A stretch of 64,000 nt of DNA. Source: Sphingobium sp. CR2-8 (lineage in GTDB: Bacteria; Pseudomonadota; Alphaproteobacteria; Sphingomonadales; Sphingomonadaceae). Position 1 is the stretch's first letter, and each line of letters begins with the position of its first letter. The notes under the pieces were generated by a model that did not search any database, was not told the DNA's origin, and saw nothing but the letters and a program-made list of their open reading frames with translations. Positions 9,509 to 21,217 of this stretch are shown piece by piece. Location of the stretch: positions 350,501 through 414,500 of the forward strand of contig NZ_JAYKZY010000001.1 of NCBI RefSeq assembly GCF_035818615.1, in the 5' to 3' direction. Both the position numbers and the translations under genes were made by a program.

Positions 9509-9536
9509 CTCGCCCCAGGGCGAGAAGCCCCGGGGC
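9509..9536. terminator. Paired hairpins between convergent genes
   Basis: CTCGCC/GGCGAG (9509-9524) and the palindrome GCCCCGGGGC (9527-9536) lie in the 111-base gap between the convergent MATE and alcohol dehydrogenase genes. No strong T run follows, so transcription arrest is plausible but not certain. Confidence 0.4.
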
Positions 9537-9550
9537 AATTCGCTCTTGGG

Positions 9551-10723
9551 TTACGCCGCCATGCGAAGCAGTTCGACGACATCGGCTTCGCTCTTGATCG
9601 GTCGCGGATTGACCTTGACGAAGCGGTGCTGGATCGCAACCGATGCGATCCGATCGAAGTGGCTTTCATCGATGCCGACATCGCGCAGGGTCCGTGGCAA
9701 TCCCAGCTTCGCGACGAATGCTGCAAAGGCGTCGCCAGCGTCCTGGCCTGGCGCACGTAGCGCTTCGGCCAACCGAAGCTGGGCTTCCTCCGTAAACGCC
9801 TTATTGTAGCGTAAAACGCTGGGCATCATCACCGGCGTACAGAAATAATGGGGCACGTTCATCGTTCCGCCCAGCACATGCCCGACGCCATGGCTGGCCC
9901 CCATGGGAACGCGTGCCTGTATGCCGAACGCCGACATCCAGGATCCGAACTGCGAAATGCGACGGGCTTCGAGATCGTCGGGGTCGGCCAGCGTTCGAAG
10001 CATGCCATCATGCAGGTAGCGAATGCCCGCCAGCACCGCAGCGTCGGTCAGTGGCGTACCGAACGGCGAACATAGTGCTTCGATGCCGTGATCCATCGCG
10101 CGCGTGCCTGAACCAAGCCACAAATCCTGCGGCGTATGCAGGCTGAGTGCGGGATCGAGGATGACCGAGATAGGCATCATCAGCGGATGGAAGAAGATCT
10201 GCTTGATTTGCGTGCGTTCGTCGGTGACGAGCGAGGCTGCATTATGCTCGCCGCCGTTCAGCGTCGATGGCACCGCGATCTGGCGCACACGTGGCGCGCG
10301 GAACGGCGTTTCGGCATTACGCAGATTGACGTCAGGCGTGATGACATAGGGGTCGAAGCCGGCTTCGTCGCGAATGTCATGCTCCATCGCCATGATGACC
10401 ATCTTGGCAAGGTCCACGGCGGAACCGCCGCCGACGCAGACGACCAGATCGGCACCGGCGTCCTTTGCCTGCATGGATATGTCCGCTGTTTCGCGGCGGG
10501 TCGTGTGCTGGGCGATGCCATCGACCGTCATCGCGTGACGATCGCCAAGCGCTTCCTCGATCCGCGCGATCTCGTCGGTCTTGGTATTCAACGTGGTGCT
10601 GGCCAGGATGAACACCCGCTTCGCGCCTAGCCGCTCCGCTTCCTCGCGCAACGCAGTGGCGGCGGGGCGCCCGTAAAGCAGCCGGTCGCTGGCGGGGAAG
10701 TTGTGAAAGCCTTCGCTACGCAT
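9551..10723 (-). CDS. Iron-containing alcohol dehydrogenase (maleylacetate-reductase-like group)
   Basis: 390 residues, normal for group III alcohol dehydrogenases, which oxidise an alcohol to an aldehyde or ketone, or reduce maleylacetate. Seen: N-terminal LLYGRPAA and FILASTTL of the Rossmann-like half, the GGGSAVDLAK cofactor motif at about residues 97-106, VPSTLNGGEHN, and the metal-site histidines in AMDHGIEALCS and ASHGVGHVLGG. The start is preceded by GGAG. It is last in a leftward operon with the SDR, isomerase and thiolase, separated from the thiolase by an MFS remnant. A role as first oxidation step on an alcohol substrate is inferred from context. Confidence 0.85.
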   Translation of the reverse strand: MRSEGFHNFPASDRLLYGRPAATALREEAERLGAKRVFILASTTLNTKTDEIARIEEALGDRHAMTVDGIAQHTTRRETADISMQAKDAGADLVVCVGGGSAVDLAKMVIMAMEHDIRDEAGFDPYVITPDVNLRNAETPFRAPRVRQIAVPSTLNGGEHNAASLVTDERTQIKQIFFHPLMMPISVILDPALSLHTPQDLWLGSGTRAMDHGIEALCSPFGTPLTDAAVLAGIRYLHDGMLRTLADPDDLEARRISQFGSWMSAFGIQARVPMGASHGVGHVLGGTMNVPHYFCTPVMMPSVLRYNKAFTEEAQLRLAEALRAPGQDAGDAFAAFVAKLGLPRTLRDVGIDESHFDRIASVAIQHRFVKVNPRPIKSEADVVELLRMAA

Positions 10724-10734
10724 GTGTGGTCTCC

Positions 10735-10990
10735 ATATTGCGGAATAGGGGTTTCGGCTGAAACGGGATGAAACAGATCGGCTTGCATCGACAGGTATGC
10801 GCGCCAGTAGCAGAAGGCCGCGCTCGCCCGCCGATGCACGCCGTCAGGATCAGCGTCCAGCGCAGCCCTTCGGTCTCGCCAAGCCCCCCTGCGCCGGTCG
10901 GCACATCGTTCAGGACGCCGACGAGCAGCGGACCGCACCCATAGCCCACGAGGTTGAGCGCCACGAGCGCCATAGCCTTGCATGTTCATC
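10735..10990 (-). pseudogene. C-terminal remnant of an MFS transporter, frameshifted
   Basis: Between the thiolase and the alcohol dehydrogenase the minus strand encodes NLVGYGCGPLLVGVLND and LRWTLILTACIGG, the last transmembrane helices of MFS carriers common in sphingomonads. The following family piece, ASAAFCYWRAYLSMQADL, is in another frame; one extra base in the C run 10827-10829 would join them. The front 350 or so residues are missing. Upstream, an ideal ribosome-binding site (GGAGGAGG) and ATG at 10989 begin a different frame, as if an internal deletion had fused the gene start to its tail. It should not be functional. Confidence 0.65.
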
Positions 10991-11065
10991 CTCCTCCAAA
11001 GATGGTCCGGTACGGCTCGGCGCGCCCATTATCGGCTGTCGTCGAATCCGCCCGTTTTGTTGTCG

Positions 11066-12249
<1,184 letters not shown>

Positions 12250-12250
<1 letters not shown>

Positions 12251-12885
12251 TATGCTTCCTTTGCCTGACGTGCGTTGGCGCGTTCGATCGCTTCTTCGAC
12301 CTCCCACAACCGGTCCTTACCGAAATAGATTTCGCCATCGACGAAGAAGCTGGGCGATCCAAACACGCCACGCTCGACCGCCGCGCTCGTATTGTCGACC
12401 AGTGCCTGCTTGACTTCGGCATCCTGCACCAGCGCGGCGATCTCGTTGGCTGGCAGCCCGGAATCGTGCAATGCGTCCATCAGTACGGCGACATCGTCCA
12501 TCTTGCGATGATCACGCCACATGTAGCGATAGACTTCTTCCACATAACGTTCGAACACGCCTAGCTTCTGGGCGGCTATGGCCCCGCGCATCACCATTAG
12601 CGTGTTGATCGGAAAATCCGGATTGATCGCGAAGCCGTCAATGGCATGGCGACGGATGAAGCGCTCGATCTCCAGCCTGTCATATTCAGGCTTGTTGCGA
12701 ATATGGGCGAAGGCGGTGACCGGCGATTCATTGGATGTCGCCTTGAATATGCCGCCGAGCAGCACCGGGACATAGTCGAAATGCACGCCGGTGCGCGCCT
12801 CGATCTGGGGTATCACCCGATGGCACAGATAGGCATTGGGGCTTCCGAAATCGAAAATGAATTCAACCTTGGGCATGCTATTCAC
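12250..12885 (-). CDS. DsbA-fold isomerase, 2-hydroxychromene-2-carboxylate isomerase family
   Basis: 211 residues if started at GTG 12885, whose GTGA overlaps the upstream SDR stop and has GGAGAG 5 bases before it; ATG 12876 gives 208. The thioredoxin-fold N-terminus has [15 protein letters not shown], where the CxxC of DsbA is replaced by a serine-containing loop, as in glutathione-dependent HCCA isomerases and kappa-class transferases. The C-terminus [21 protein letters not shown] is the family hallmark. In naphthalene-type pathways such enzymes isomerise a ring-cleavage product with glutathione. Here the partners are SDR, thiolase and alcohol dehydrogenase, so a related glutathione-dependent isomerisation is inferred; the substrate is unknown. 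Confidence 0.85.
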
Positions 12886-13625
12886 CACTTCTCTCCATAA
12901 GGACGGATCTCCTGCTCGAAAGTCCACGCCGCTGGAGACTGCTGGAACAGCATCCAATAGGCTTCGGCGATGGCGGACGGCGGCATCAGACGATCCTGCG
13001 GCATCGTATCGAGCACTTCCTGGCCCTCGCGGGTCGCGATGATCTTTCGCACCCATTCGGTGTCTACGCCTGCGTCGATGACCAGATGGGTGACATGAAT
13101 ATTCTGCGGCCACAATTCGCGCGCCATCGCCTGCGCCACTGCACGAATGCCGAATTTGGCGGATGCGAAGGCTGCAAAGCCTGCGCCGCCGCGCAAGCCC
13201 GCGGTCGCGCCCGTGAAGAAGATCTTGCCCTTGCCACGCGGCAGCATGATGCGAGCGGCTTCGCGTCCGGTCACGAAACCCGCGAAACACGCCATCTCCC
13301 AGACTTTGCGGAAAACCCGGTCGGTCGTTTCAAGGATCGGAAACTGGACGTTGGCGCCCACGTTGAAAATACATAGTTCCAGCGGTGCGAGCGCTTCTGC
13401 TTCGGCAAGGAAGGCGGTCACATCGTCCGGCTCGCGCGCATCGAGCGAACGGCCACTCGCTTGGCCGCCGGCGGCGGTGATCTCGGCAATGAGCGGCGCC
13501 AGCTTATCGCCGCCGCGCCGCCCTGCATATATTGTGAAGCCCTCGGCCGCGAATTTCTTCGCAATCTCGCTGCCGATATAGTCGCCTGCGCCGATGATGG
13601 CGACGGACGCGTTGCGAGTTGACAT
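12882..13625 (-). CDS. SDR-fold oxidoreductase with Phe in place of catalytic Tyr (SDR_c10-like)
   Basis: 247 residues from ATG 13625. The Rossmann fold is clear (VAIIGAGDYIGSEIA at residues 8-22, FNVGA at 87-91). The expected YxxxK is F153-A-S-A-K157, so the catalytic tyrosine is absent while the lysine is kept; the first-strand glycine motif is GAGDYIG rather than TGxxxGIG. This matches the described SDR subgroup 10, which also has Phe at that place, so it is a family trait and not a mutation. Such proteins may bind rather than reduce, or use other chemistry. First gene of the leftward operon, 261 bases from the divergent MarR gene. Confidence 0.82.
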   Translation of the reverse strand: MSTRNASVAIIGAGDYIGSEIAKKFAAEGFTIYAGRRGGDKLAPLIAEITAAGGQASGRSLDAREPDDVTAFLAEAEALAPLELCIFNVGANVQFPILETTDRVFRKVWEMACFAGFVTGREAARIMLPRGKGKIFFTGATAGLRGGAGFAAFASAKFGIRAVAQAMARELWPQNIHVTHLVIDAGVDTEWVRKIIATREGQEVLDTMPQDRLMPPSAIAEAYWMLFQQSPAAWTFEQEIRPYGEKW

Positions 13626-13780
13626 GGTGGCGTTCCGATACTGTAAGTCTGCGACGATTTGACGAGAACGGAGCGCTGTTTCGGACCGGGTAGCCGACAC
13701 GGCTGCATGACATAAAGCCGTCCGCAACTGCCGTTCACATCCTCGCCCAAGAAGCAGCCCTGTAGACCGTCAACAGAAAT

Positions 13781-13792
13781 GTGTATCTACAC
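13781..13792. promoter_or_regulatory. MarR-type operator candidate 1 (GTGTATCTACAC)
   Basis: A near-perfect inverted repeat GTG-TATCTA-CAC in the divergent gap between the SDR operon and the marR gene. It shares the GTG-N6-CAC layout with sites at 13871 and 14456. Binding by the adjacent MarR protein is inferred from position and repetition. Confidence 0.5.
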
Positions 13793-13870
13793 TTTATCCG
13801 TAAGCGTCAATCGCTTTTCGTCGGCTGATATGGGCATCGGCACAACTTTGGTGACAAAAGGCGGAAGTAG

Positions 13871-13882
13871 GTGTATCAACAC
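13871..13882. promoter_or_regulatory. MarR-type operator candidate 2 (GTGTATCAACAC)
   Basis: Second copy of the GTG-N6-CAC palindrome, five bases before the preferred marR start at 13887. A protein bound here would block its own gene, the usual MarR autoregulation. Confidence 0.5.
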
Positions 13883-13886
13883 GCAT

Positions 13887-14369
13887 ATGGAAACGAAGCG
13901 GTTGATCCCCTATCTCGAAGAGGTGCGCTACCAGCCCCATATCTGCCTGGCAGAAGGGGTGCGGTCGGCTAACCGGGCTTTGAGCAAGATCTATGGCGAG
14001 TATCTGGACGGATGCCAGGTCAGCGCTGCGCAGGCGTCGATATTGATGCGCTTATACTATCTGCGGGAGACCACAATGCTGCAGCTCGCTAAGCATATGG
14101 AGACCGATCGCACCACCATGGCTCGCAATGTCGATCTGATGCAGCGCCTCGGCTTCGTCGAAGTGATCGAAGGAAAGGATCGCCGGTCACGAATTGTCCG
14201 CATGACGGATGCTGGCTTTGCGGCGCTTCAGGAGGCGCTGCCCAAATGGCTGGAGGCGCAGGCCGCGCTCAGGACCGTATTGGGCGATGCCATGTGGACC
14301 AATATTCTGGCGGAAACGCGCATACTTGCCAGCCTTGGAGGGCAGGACTGCGATCGTAGCGCTCGCTGA
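13887..14369 (+). CDS. MarR-family transcriptional regulator
   Basis: 160 residues from ATG 13887. The winged-helix core is visible: AAQASILMRLYYLRETTMLQLAKHM, then TDRTTMARNVDLMQRLGFVEVIEGKDRRSRIVRMTDAG, where the recognition helix and the D-R-R-S/R wing are typical MarR features. MarR proteins bind palindromes as dimers and release them on binding a small ligand, often an aromatic acid or its CoA thioester. It sits at the divergent centre of the left catabolic island with three matching palindromes around it. Earlier in-frame ATGs (13779, 13830) would place operator 2, and with ATG 13779 also operator 1, inside the gene and lack ribosome-binding sites. Confidence 0.88.
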   Translation: METKRLIPYLEEVRYQPHICLAEGVRSANRALSKIYGEYLDGCQVSAAQASILMRLYYLRETTMLQLAKHMETDRTTMARNVDLMQRLGFVEVIEGKDRRSRIVRMTDAGFAALQEALPKWLEAQAALRTVLGDAMWTNILAETRILASLGGQDCDRSAR

Positions 14370-14452
14370 GTTGCCTCTGCAATTCCGGTTGCAATATTCT
14401 CTATTCAAACACCTTTAGTCACAAAGATGTTGCGCCCCGATCCACTCCCCTA

Positions 14453-14470
14453 TATGTGCATATACACATA
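14453..14470. promoter_or_regulatory. MarR-type operator candidate 3 (TATGTGCATATACACATA)
   Basis: An 18-base palindrome (16 of 18 positions symmetric) containing GTG-CATATA-CAC, about 40 bases before the acyl-CoA dehydrogenase start. It is the third copy of the pattern seen at both ends of the marR promoter region, and would place the rightward beta-oxidation operon under the same regulator. Confidence 0.55.
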
Positions 14471-14509
14471 AAGTAAGAGACAGCGGGTTCGACCCTGTCC
14501 AGGGAGGAT

Positions 14510-16291
14510 GTGTTGACGCACTATTCTGTTCCGCTCGAGGACTACAGATTTGTCTACGATGTGCTGGGACTTGCCCGCATTGCGGATCTGCCTGGCTTTG
14601 CCGATGCCACGCCGGACCTGATCGAGCAGGTCATCGTCGAAGCGGGTCGCTACGTGACCGACATTCTGTTTCCTTTGAACCGCCAGTCGGACGAGATCGG
14701 CGCCCGTTTCGTCGATGGTGCGGTCATCACTCCGCCGGGTTTCAAGGAAGCCTATGACCGCTTTTGCGAAGGCGGCTGGCCCGCGCTGACCGGCCCGACG
14801 GCTTATGGAGGGCAGGATCTGCCCGCTTTCGTCGAATATATTCTCACCGAAATGATGGCGGCGACCTGCATGTCGTTTGCCCAATATACCGGCTTGACCC
14901 ACGGTGCGGCGATGGCGATCGCTGCGCATGCGGATGAATCGCTGAAACAACTGTATCTGCCGAAGATGATTTCAGGCGAATGGTCCGGCACGATGTGCCT
15001 GACCGAGGCCCATGCCGGAACGGATCTGGGCCTGATGCGCACCCGGGCGGTGCCGGTTTCGGACGGAGCCTATGCGATCACAGGCACGAAGATTTTCATC
15101 AGCGCCGGTGAACATGATCTGTCGGGCAACATCGTCCACCTCGTCCTCGCAAAACTGCCCGATGCTCCGCTAGGCGTGCAGGGCATCTCGCTCTTCCTGG
15201 TGCCCAAGTTCCTGCCCGACGCCGATGGCGAGCCTGGCGAACGCAATGGCGTTGCATGCGGCTCGATCGAACGCAAAATGGGTATGAAGGGCGCCGTGGC
15301 CTGCGTCATGAATTTTGACGGTGCGCTGGGCTGGATTGTCGGGGCACCGCATAAGGGCCTTCGCGCCATGTTCACGATGATGAACACCGAGCGGCTGCTG
15401 CTTTCCGCCCAAGGGCAGGGTGCTGCGGAGACGGCCTATCAATCCGCCGCCGCCTATGCCCGCGACCGGTTGCAGGGCAGGGCGGCGGGCGGCGCGAAGG
15501 CGCCACTGGAAGCAGCCGACCCGATCATCGTCCATCCCGATGTCCGCCGCATGTTGCTGACCATGAAGGCCTATGCCGAAGGTGGTCGTGCTCTGGCGCT
15601 CTGGGTGATGTCGCATGTCGACATCGCCGCTCGCCACGCCGATCCGGCCGAGCGCGCCCGTGCCGATGCGCTTGTCGCCCTCATGACCCCGGTCGTGAAG
15701 GTCTGGCTGTCGGACAATGGCTCGGAAGCGGCGAATATCGGCGTGCAGGTCTTGGGCGGTCACGGCTATATTCGCGAATGGGGCATGGAACAGCTGGTGC
15801 GTGATATCCGCATTCTGCAACTTTACGAAGGTGCAAACGGCATCCAGGCGCTAGACCTCGTCGCGCGAAAATTACCGATGGAAGGCGGGCGTATGATCCG
15901 CCATCTGACCGAACCTGTCGATAGCCTGTTGGACGCATTCACCACTGATACCGAATATGGCGAATTCATCATCCCGTTGCGCGAAAGTCGCGATCGGCTT
16001 GATCTCGCCACGCAATGGATGCGGGATCAATCGCTGGACGATGCCGATGCGCTGGGCGCCGGTTCCATGGATTATCTCAAGATTACCGGTTTTCTTGCGC
16101 AGGCCTATGTCTGGGCAATGATGGCGATCGCAGCCAAGCGCGACTATGCAAAAAACCCTGAATTCTTTGGGTCCAAGCTCGCAACCGCGCGCTTTTTCTT
16201 CGCCAAGATGCTGCCGTTTGCCGACGCGCATCTGGCCACGCTGAAAGCCGGTGCTGCGCCGCTGATGACCCTTGCTGCGGAAGAGTTCTGA
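14510..16291 (+). CDS. Acyl-CoA dehydrogenase, long form with C-terminal extension
   Basis: 593 residues, the length of the AcdA/DmdC-like group rather than the 380-residue mitochondrial type. It introduces a trans-2 double bond into an acyl-CoA using FAD. Seen: GLTHGAAMAIAAHAD, MISGEWSGTMCLTEAHAGTDL (flavin/substrate segment), IFISAGEHDL, ERKMGMKGA, and LGGHGYIREWGMEQLVRD followed by LYEGANGIQALDLV. The C-terminal 130 residues form the extra helical domain. Start is GTG 14510 or TTG 14513; TTG has better spacing from GGAGG. First gene of a rightward operon of at least five genes, behind a palindrome matching the MarR sites. Confidence 0.93.
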   Translation: MLTHYSVPLEDYRFVYDVLGLARIADLPGFADATPDLIEQVIVEAGRYVTDILFPLNRQSDEIGARFVDGAVITPPGFKEAYDRFCEGGWPALTGPTAYGGQDLPAFVEYILTEMMAATCMSFAQYTGLTHGAAMAIAAHADESLKQLYLPKMISGEWSGTMCLTEAHAGTDLGLMRTRAVPVSDGAYAITGTKIFISAGEHDLSGNIVHLVLAKLPDAPLGVQGISLFLVPKFLPDADGEPGERNGVACGSIERKMGMKGAVACVMNFDGALGWIVGAPHKGLRAMFTMMNTERLLLSAQGQGAAETAYQSAAAYARDRLQGRAAGGAKAPLEAADPIIVHPDVRRMLLTMKAYAEGGRALALWVMSHVDIAARHADPAERARADALVALMTPVVKVWLSDNGSEAANIGVQVLGGHGYIREWGMEQLVRDIRILQLYEGANGIQALDLVARKLPMEGGRMIRHLTEPVDSLLDAFTTDTEYGEFIIPLRESRDRLDLATQWMRDQSLDDADALGAGSMDYLKITGFLAQAYVWAMMAIAAKRDYAKNPEFFGSKLATARFFFAKMLPFADAHLATLKAGAAPLMTLAAEEF

Positions 16292-16294
16292 GCC

Positions 16295-17971
16295 ATGACA
16301 TTGGACGATATAGCAGCGCGCGCGCCCTTCGATGACGCGAAGAAGCCGATCCCAGGTCTGATGCAGAATTGGCCGTTGACGATCGACAAGATCATCACCC
16401 ATGCCGCAGCGGCCTATCCTCATGCCAAGATCGTCAGTCGCGGCAATGATCTGGCGCTTCGCACGACAACCTATGCTGAGATCGAACAGCAAAGTCGTCG
16501 CATCTCCTCCGCATTTGCCGCCCATGGCGTTGGTGCCGGCGATATTGTTGCGACCATTGCCTGGAATAGCGACCGGCATATCGAACTCTGGTACGGGGCG
16601 GGCGGCATCGGGGCGGTCATACATCCGCTTAACCCGCGCCTGACGCCGGAGCAGATCATCTGGATCATCCATCATGCCGGCGATTGCGCGATCTTTCTTG
16701 ATCCGGCCTTCCTGCCCCTGGTCGAAGCGATCGCGGGGTCGCTTTCATCGGTTCGACTGTTCGTGCTGCTGACCAGTGAGGTCGAAATGCCCGCGAACAC
16801 ATTCGGCGCGATCAGTCTGGAGGCTTTTCTTGCCAATGGCACACGCCCCGAAAGATGGGGCGACTTTCCCGAAGATGGCGCGTGCAGCCTGTTCTACACA
16901 TCAGGCACGACCAGCAATCCGAAGGGGGTGCTCTATTCCCATCGCTCGAATAGTCTGCATGCCATGCTGGCCGCTATGGCTTATGGCCTGACAACCGGCG
17001 ACATCATGATGCCGGTCGTGCCGATGTTCCACGCCAATTGCTGGGGTCTGGTGCATATCGCACCGATGATCGGCGCGTCGCTGGTGCTGCCAGGCCCCGC
17101 GCTGGACCCGGCCTCGCTTCATGCGTTGATCGAGAGTGAAGGGGTCACCCACGCCGCCGGCGTACCAACGATGTGGTCCGCGCTGCACCAGCATCTGATG
17201 CAGACGGGCAAGCGCGTACCGACATTACGCAGATTATTTACTGCCGGTTCGGCAGTCCCGCGCTCGCTCATCCGGCGTCTGCGCGATGACCTGGACGTCG
17301 AAATCGTGACTGCCTGGGGCATGACAGAGACAAGTCCAAGCGGAACGATCGGCGGATACCTTCCTCGGCACCTTGCCGACGACGAAGATGCGCTGTCGGC
17401 CGCCGCGCGCCAGGGAAGGATGCTCTATGGTGTCGAGATGACGATACGGGATGAGGATGGCCAGACCCTGCCACATGACGGCCGCTCGTCGGGTCGGTTG
17501 ATGGTGCGCGGCCCCGCTGTCCTTTCGGCATATTTCCGATCCGACGTGAAAATCTGCGACGAGGACGGCTATTTCGACACAGGCGATATCGGGGTGATCC
17601 ACCCCGATTCCATCATGCAGATCACGGACCGCGCCAAGGACATCGTAAAGTCGGGGGGCGAATGGATCAGTTCGCTCACGATTGAGGATGCCGTGGCGCT
17701 CCACCCGGCGATCGAGCATTGCGCGGTGATCGGCATTCCCAGCGAACGCTGGGACGAACGGCCCTTGCTGATCGTCAGGCTACGCAGCGGAACCGACATG
17801 TCGGCGGACCAGATTCGTGATTTCCTCGTCGACAAGCTTCCAAAATGGTGGCTGCCCGAAATAGTCGAGTTCATTGAGGAAATGCCGCTGGGCGCAACCG
17901 GCAAGGTCGACAAGAAACGGTTGCGCCTGATCTACGCCCCGCTGTTCGGTATGGTCGGCGCGGCGGCATGA
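16295..17971 (+). CDS. AMP-binding acyl-CoA synthetase
   Basis: 558 residues of the long-chain/alkylated fatty acid CoA ligase type. Seen: FYTSGTTSNPKGVLYSHRS (P-loop motif at about residue 200), VPMFHANCWG, AWGMTETSP (adenine motif), FDTGDIGVIHPDSIMQITDRAKDIVKSGGEWISS (hinge), and the catalytic lysine in LGATGKVDKKRL. It begins 4 bases after the acyl-CoA dehydrogenase stop, so the two are in one transcript and likely act in sequence on the same acid. It is only distantly like the synthetase at 1039, so the island may activate two different acids. Confidence 0.93.
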   Translation: MTLDDIAARAPFDDAKKPIPGLMQNWPLTIDKIITHAAAAYPHAKIVSRGNDLALRTTTYAEIEQQSRRISSAFAAHGVGAGDIVATIAWNSDRHIELWYGAGGIGAVIHPLNPRLTPEQIIWIIHHAGDCAIFLDPAFLPLVEAIAGSLSSVRLFVLLTSEVEMPANTFGAISLEAFLANGTRPERWGDFPEDGACSLFYTSGTTSNPKGVLYSHRSNSLHAMLAAMAYGLTTGDIMMPVVPMFHANCWGLVHIAPMIGASLVLPGPALDPASLHALIESEGVTHAAGVPTMWSALHQHLMQTGKRVPTLRRLFTAGSAVPRSLIRRLRDDLDVEIVTAWGMTETSPSGTIGGYLPRHLADDEDALSAAARQGRMLYGVEMTIRDEDGQTLPHDGRSSGRLMVRGPAVLSAYFRSDVKICDEDGYFDTGDIGVIHPDSIMQITDRAKDIVKSGGEWISSLTIEDAVALHPAIEHCAVIGIPSERWDERPLLIVRLRSGTDMSADQIRDFLVDKLPKWWLPEIVEFIEEMPLGATGKVDKKRLRLIYAPLFGMVGAAA

Positions 17972-17996
17972 CTGCGCATGAAATTGTAGGGAATTT

Positions 17997-19190
17997 ATGA
18001 TGAACCCGGATCCCGTCGTCATCGCCGCTGCCGTTCGCACCCCTTTGGGCGACATCAATGGGGCGTTGAGCAGTTTGTCAGGTCATGCCCTGGGCAGCCA
18101 TGCGATCTCCGCCGCGCTCGCCCGGTCGGGTGTCGAACCGGGTCATGTGGACGAAGTGCTGATGGGCTGCGTATTGCCAGCGGGGCAGGGACAGGCACCC
18201 GCGCGTCAGGCGATGCGCGGTGCTGGGTTGCCTGATGCCGTTGGCGCCACCACGATCAACAAGGTTTGTGGGTCGGGCATGAAGGCCGCGATGCTGGCGC
18301 ACGACCTGATCGCAGCGGGCAGCGGCGACATCATTGTCGCGGGCGGCATGGAATCAATGTCGAATGCGCCCTACCTGCTGAATCAGGCGCGCCGCGGCTA
18401 TCGTGCGGGCCACGCCACGACATTCGATCATATGATGCTCGATGGGCTGGAAGACGCATATGAAAAAGGCCGCGCAATGGGCGACTTCGGCGAGGTCGCG
18501 GTGGAAGCCTATCATTTCAGCCGTGCCGATCAGGACGCCTATGCCGCAGAGACGCTGACGCGCGCGCGCGACGCCATCGAACAGGGGCGGTTTCGCGCCG
18601 AGATTGCGCCGATCACACTCATGGGCAAAAGCGGGCCGACGATCGTCGATACCGACGAGCACCCGCTGCGCGTGGCACCGGAAAAAATACCGCGCCTCAA
18701 ACCTGCATTCCGTGTCGATGGTACGATTACTGCCGCCAGCGCGTCGGCCAACGCGGACGGTGCTGCGGCGCTGGTGCTGATGCGACGATCGACAGCGGTG
18801 GCAGGCCGCCACCCGATCCTGGCTGAAATTCGCGGTCACGCGACGCATAGCCAGGATCCGGCCTGGTACACGACCGCGCCGATTCCTGCGATCCGCAAGC
18901 TGCTGGACAAGGTCGGCTGGTCCATGGCCGATGTCGGCCTGTTCGAAATCAACGAAGCCTTCGCGGTCGTGGCGATGGCGGCGCAAAAGGATCTGGGCTT
19001 CGCTCGCGAACGGCTGAACGTTCATGGTGGCGCTTGCGCGCTCGGCCATCCGATCGGGGCGACGGGCGCGCGACTGATCGTGACCCTGCTCTCGGCGATG
19101 GCCCAGCGCAACGAAACGCGGGGCATCGCGGCGCTGTGCATCGGCGGCGGTGAGGCGACTGCGATCGCATTGGAACGCCCAGCCTCATGA
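17997..19190 (+). CDS. Thiolase (acetyl-CoA acetyltransferase / 3-ketoacyl-CoA thiolase)
   Basis: 397 residues. Seen: nucleophile Cys91 in NKVCGSGMKA, HGGACALGHPIGATGARL with the catalytic histidine, and ALCIGGGEATA carrying the second cysteine. It follows the synthetase by 25 bases and overlaps the enoyl-CoA hydratase frame, giving the order dehydrogenase, ligase, thiolase, hydratase. The final acyl-CoA cleavage of the beta-oxidation round is the likely job. The 3-hydroxyacyl-CoA dehydrogenase step has no dedicated gene in this operon and may be supplied by one of the SDRs. Confidence 0.93.
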   Translation: MMNPDPVVIAAAVRTPLGDINGALSSLSGHALGSHAISAALARSGVEPGHVDEVLMGCVLPAGQGQAPARQAMRGAGLPDAVGATTINKVCGSGMKAAMLAHDLIAAGSGDIIVAGGMESMSNAPYLLNQARRGYRAGHATTFDHMMLDGLEDAYEKGRAMGDFGEVAVEAYHFSRADQDAYAAETLTRARDAIEQGRFRAEIAPITLMGKSGPTIVDTDEHPLRVAPEKIPRLKPAFRVDGTITAASASANADGAAALVLMRRSTAVAGRHPILAEIRGHATHSQDPAWYTTAPIPAIRKLLDKVGWSMADVGLFEINEAFAVVAMAAQKDLGFARERLNVHGGACALGHPIGATGARLIVTLLSAMAQRNETRGIAALCIGGGEATAIALERPAS

Positions 19191-19210
19191 GATCAAAAGG
19201 AATGTTTCCA

Positions 19211-21020
<1,810 letters not shown>

Positions 21021-21034
21021 ACCGGGGAAGTCGG

Positions 21035-21062
21035 AACGGGCGTTGGCGAATGGCCGCCCGTT
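21035..21062 (+). terminator. Probable intrinsic terminator of the beta-oxidation operon
   Basis: AACGGGCG (21035-21042) pairs with CGCCCGTT (21055-21062), followed by T and then mixed sequence, 15 bases after the last stop codon. It separates the left catabolic island from the convergent MFS gene. Confidence 0.55.
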
Positions 21063-21217
21063 TCGACCAGCTCTCTTACTGCCGATCCTCCTGCTGGACC
21101 ATCAGCCCGGCCCGGCCCAAAAAGCGGCAGCGTGCGTCGTCGTCGTCCGTCCGAAATGACCCGCATCACGCTTCCTCAAAGCCGATAGCCTATCGGCGCG
21201 GGCCGGACGCGCGCGCT

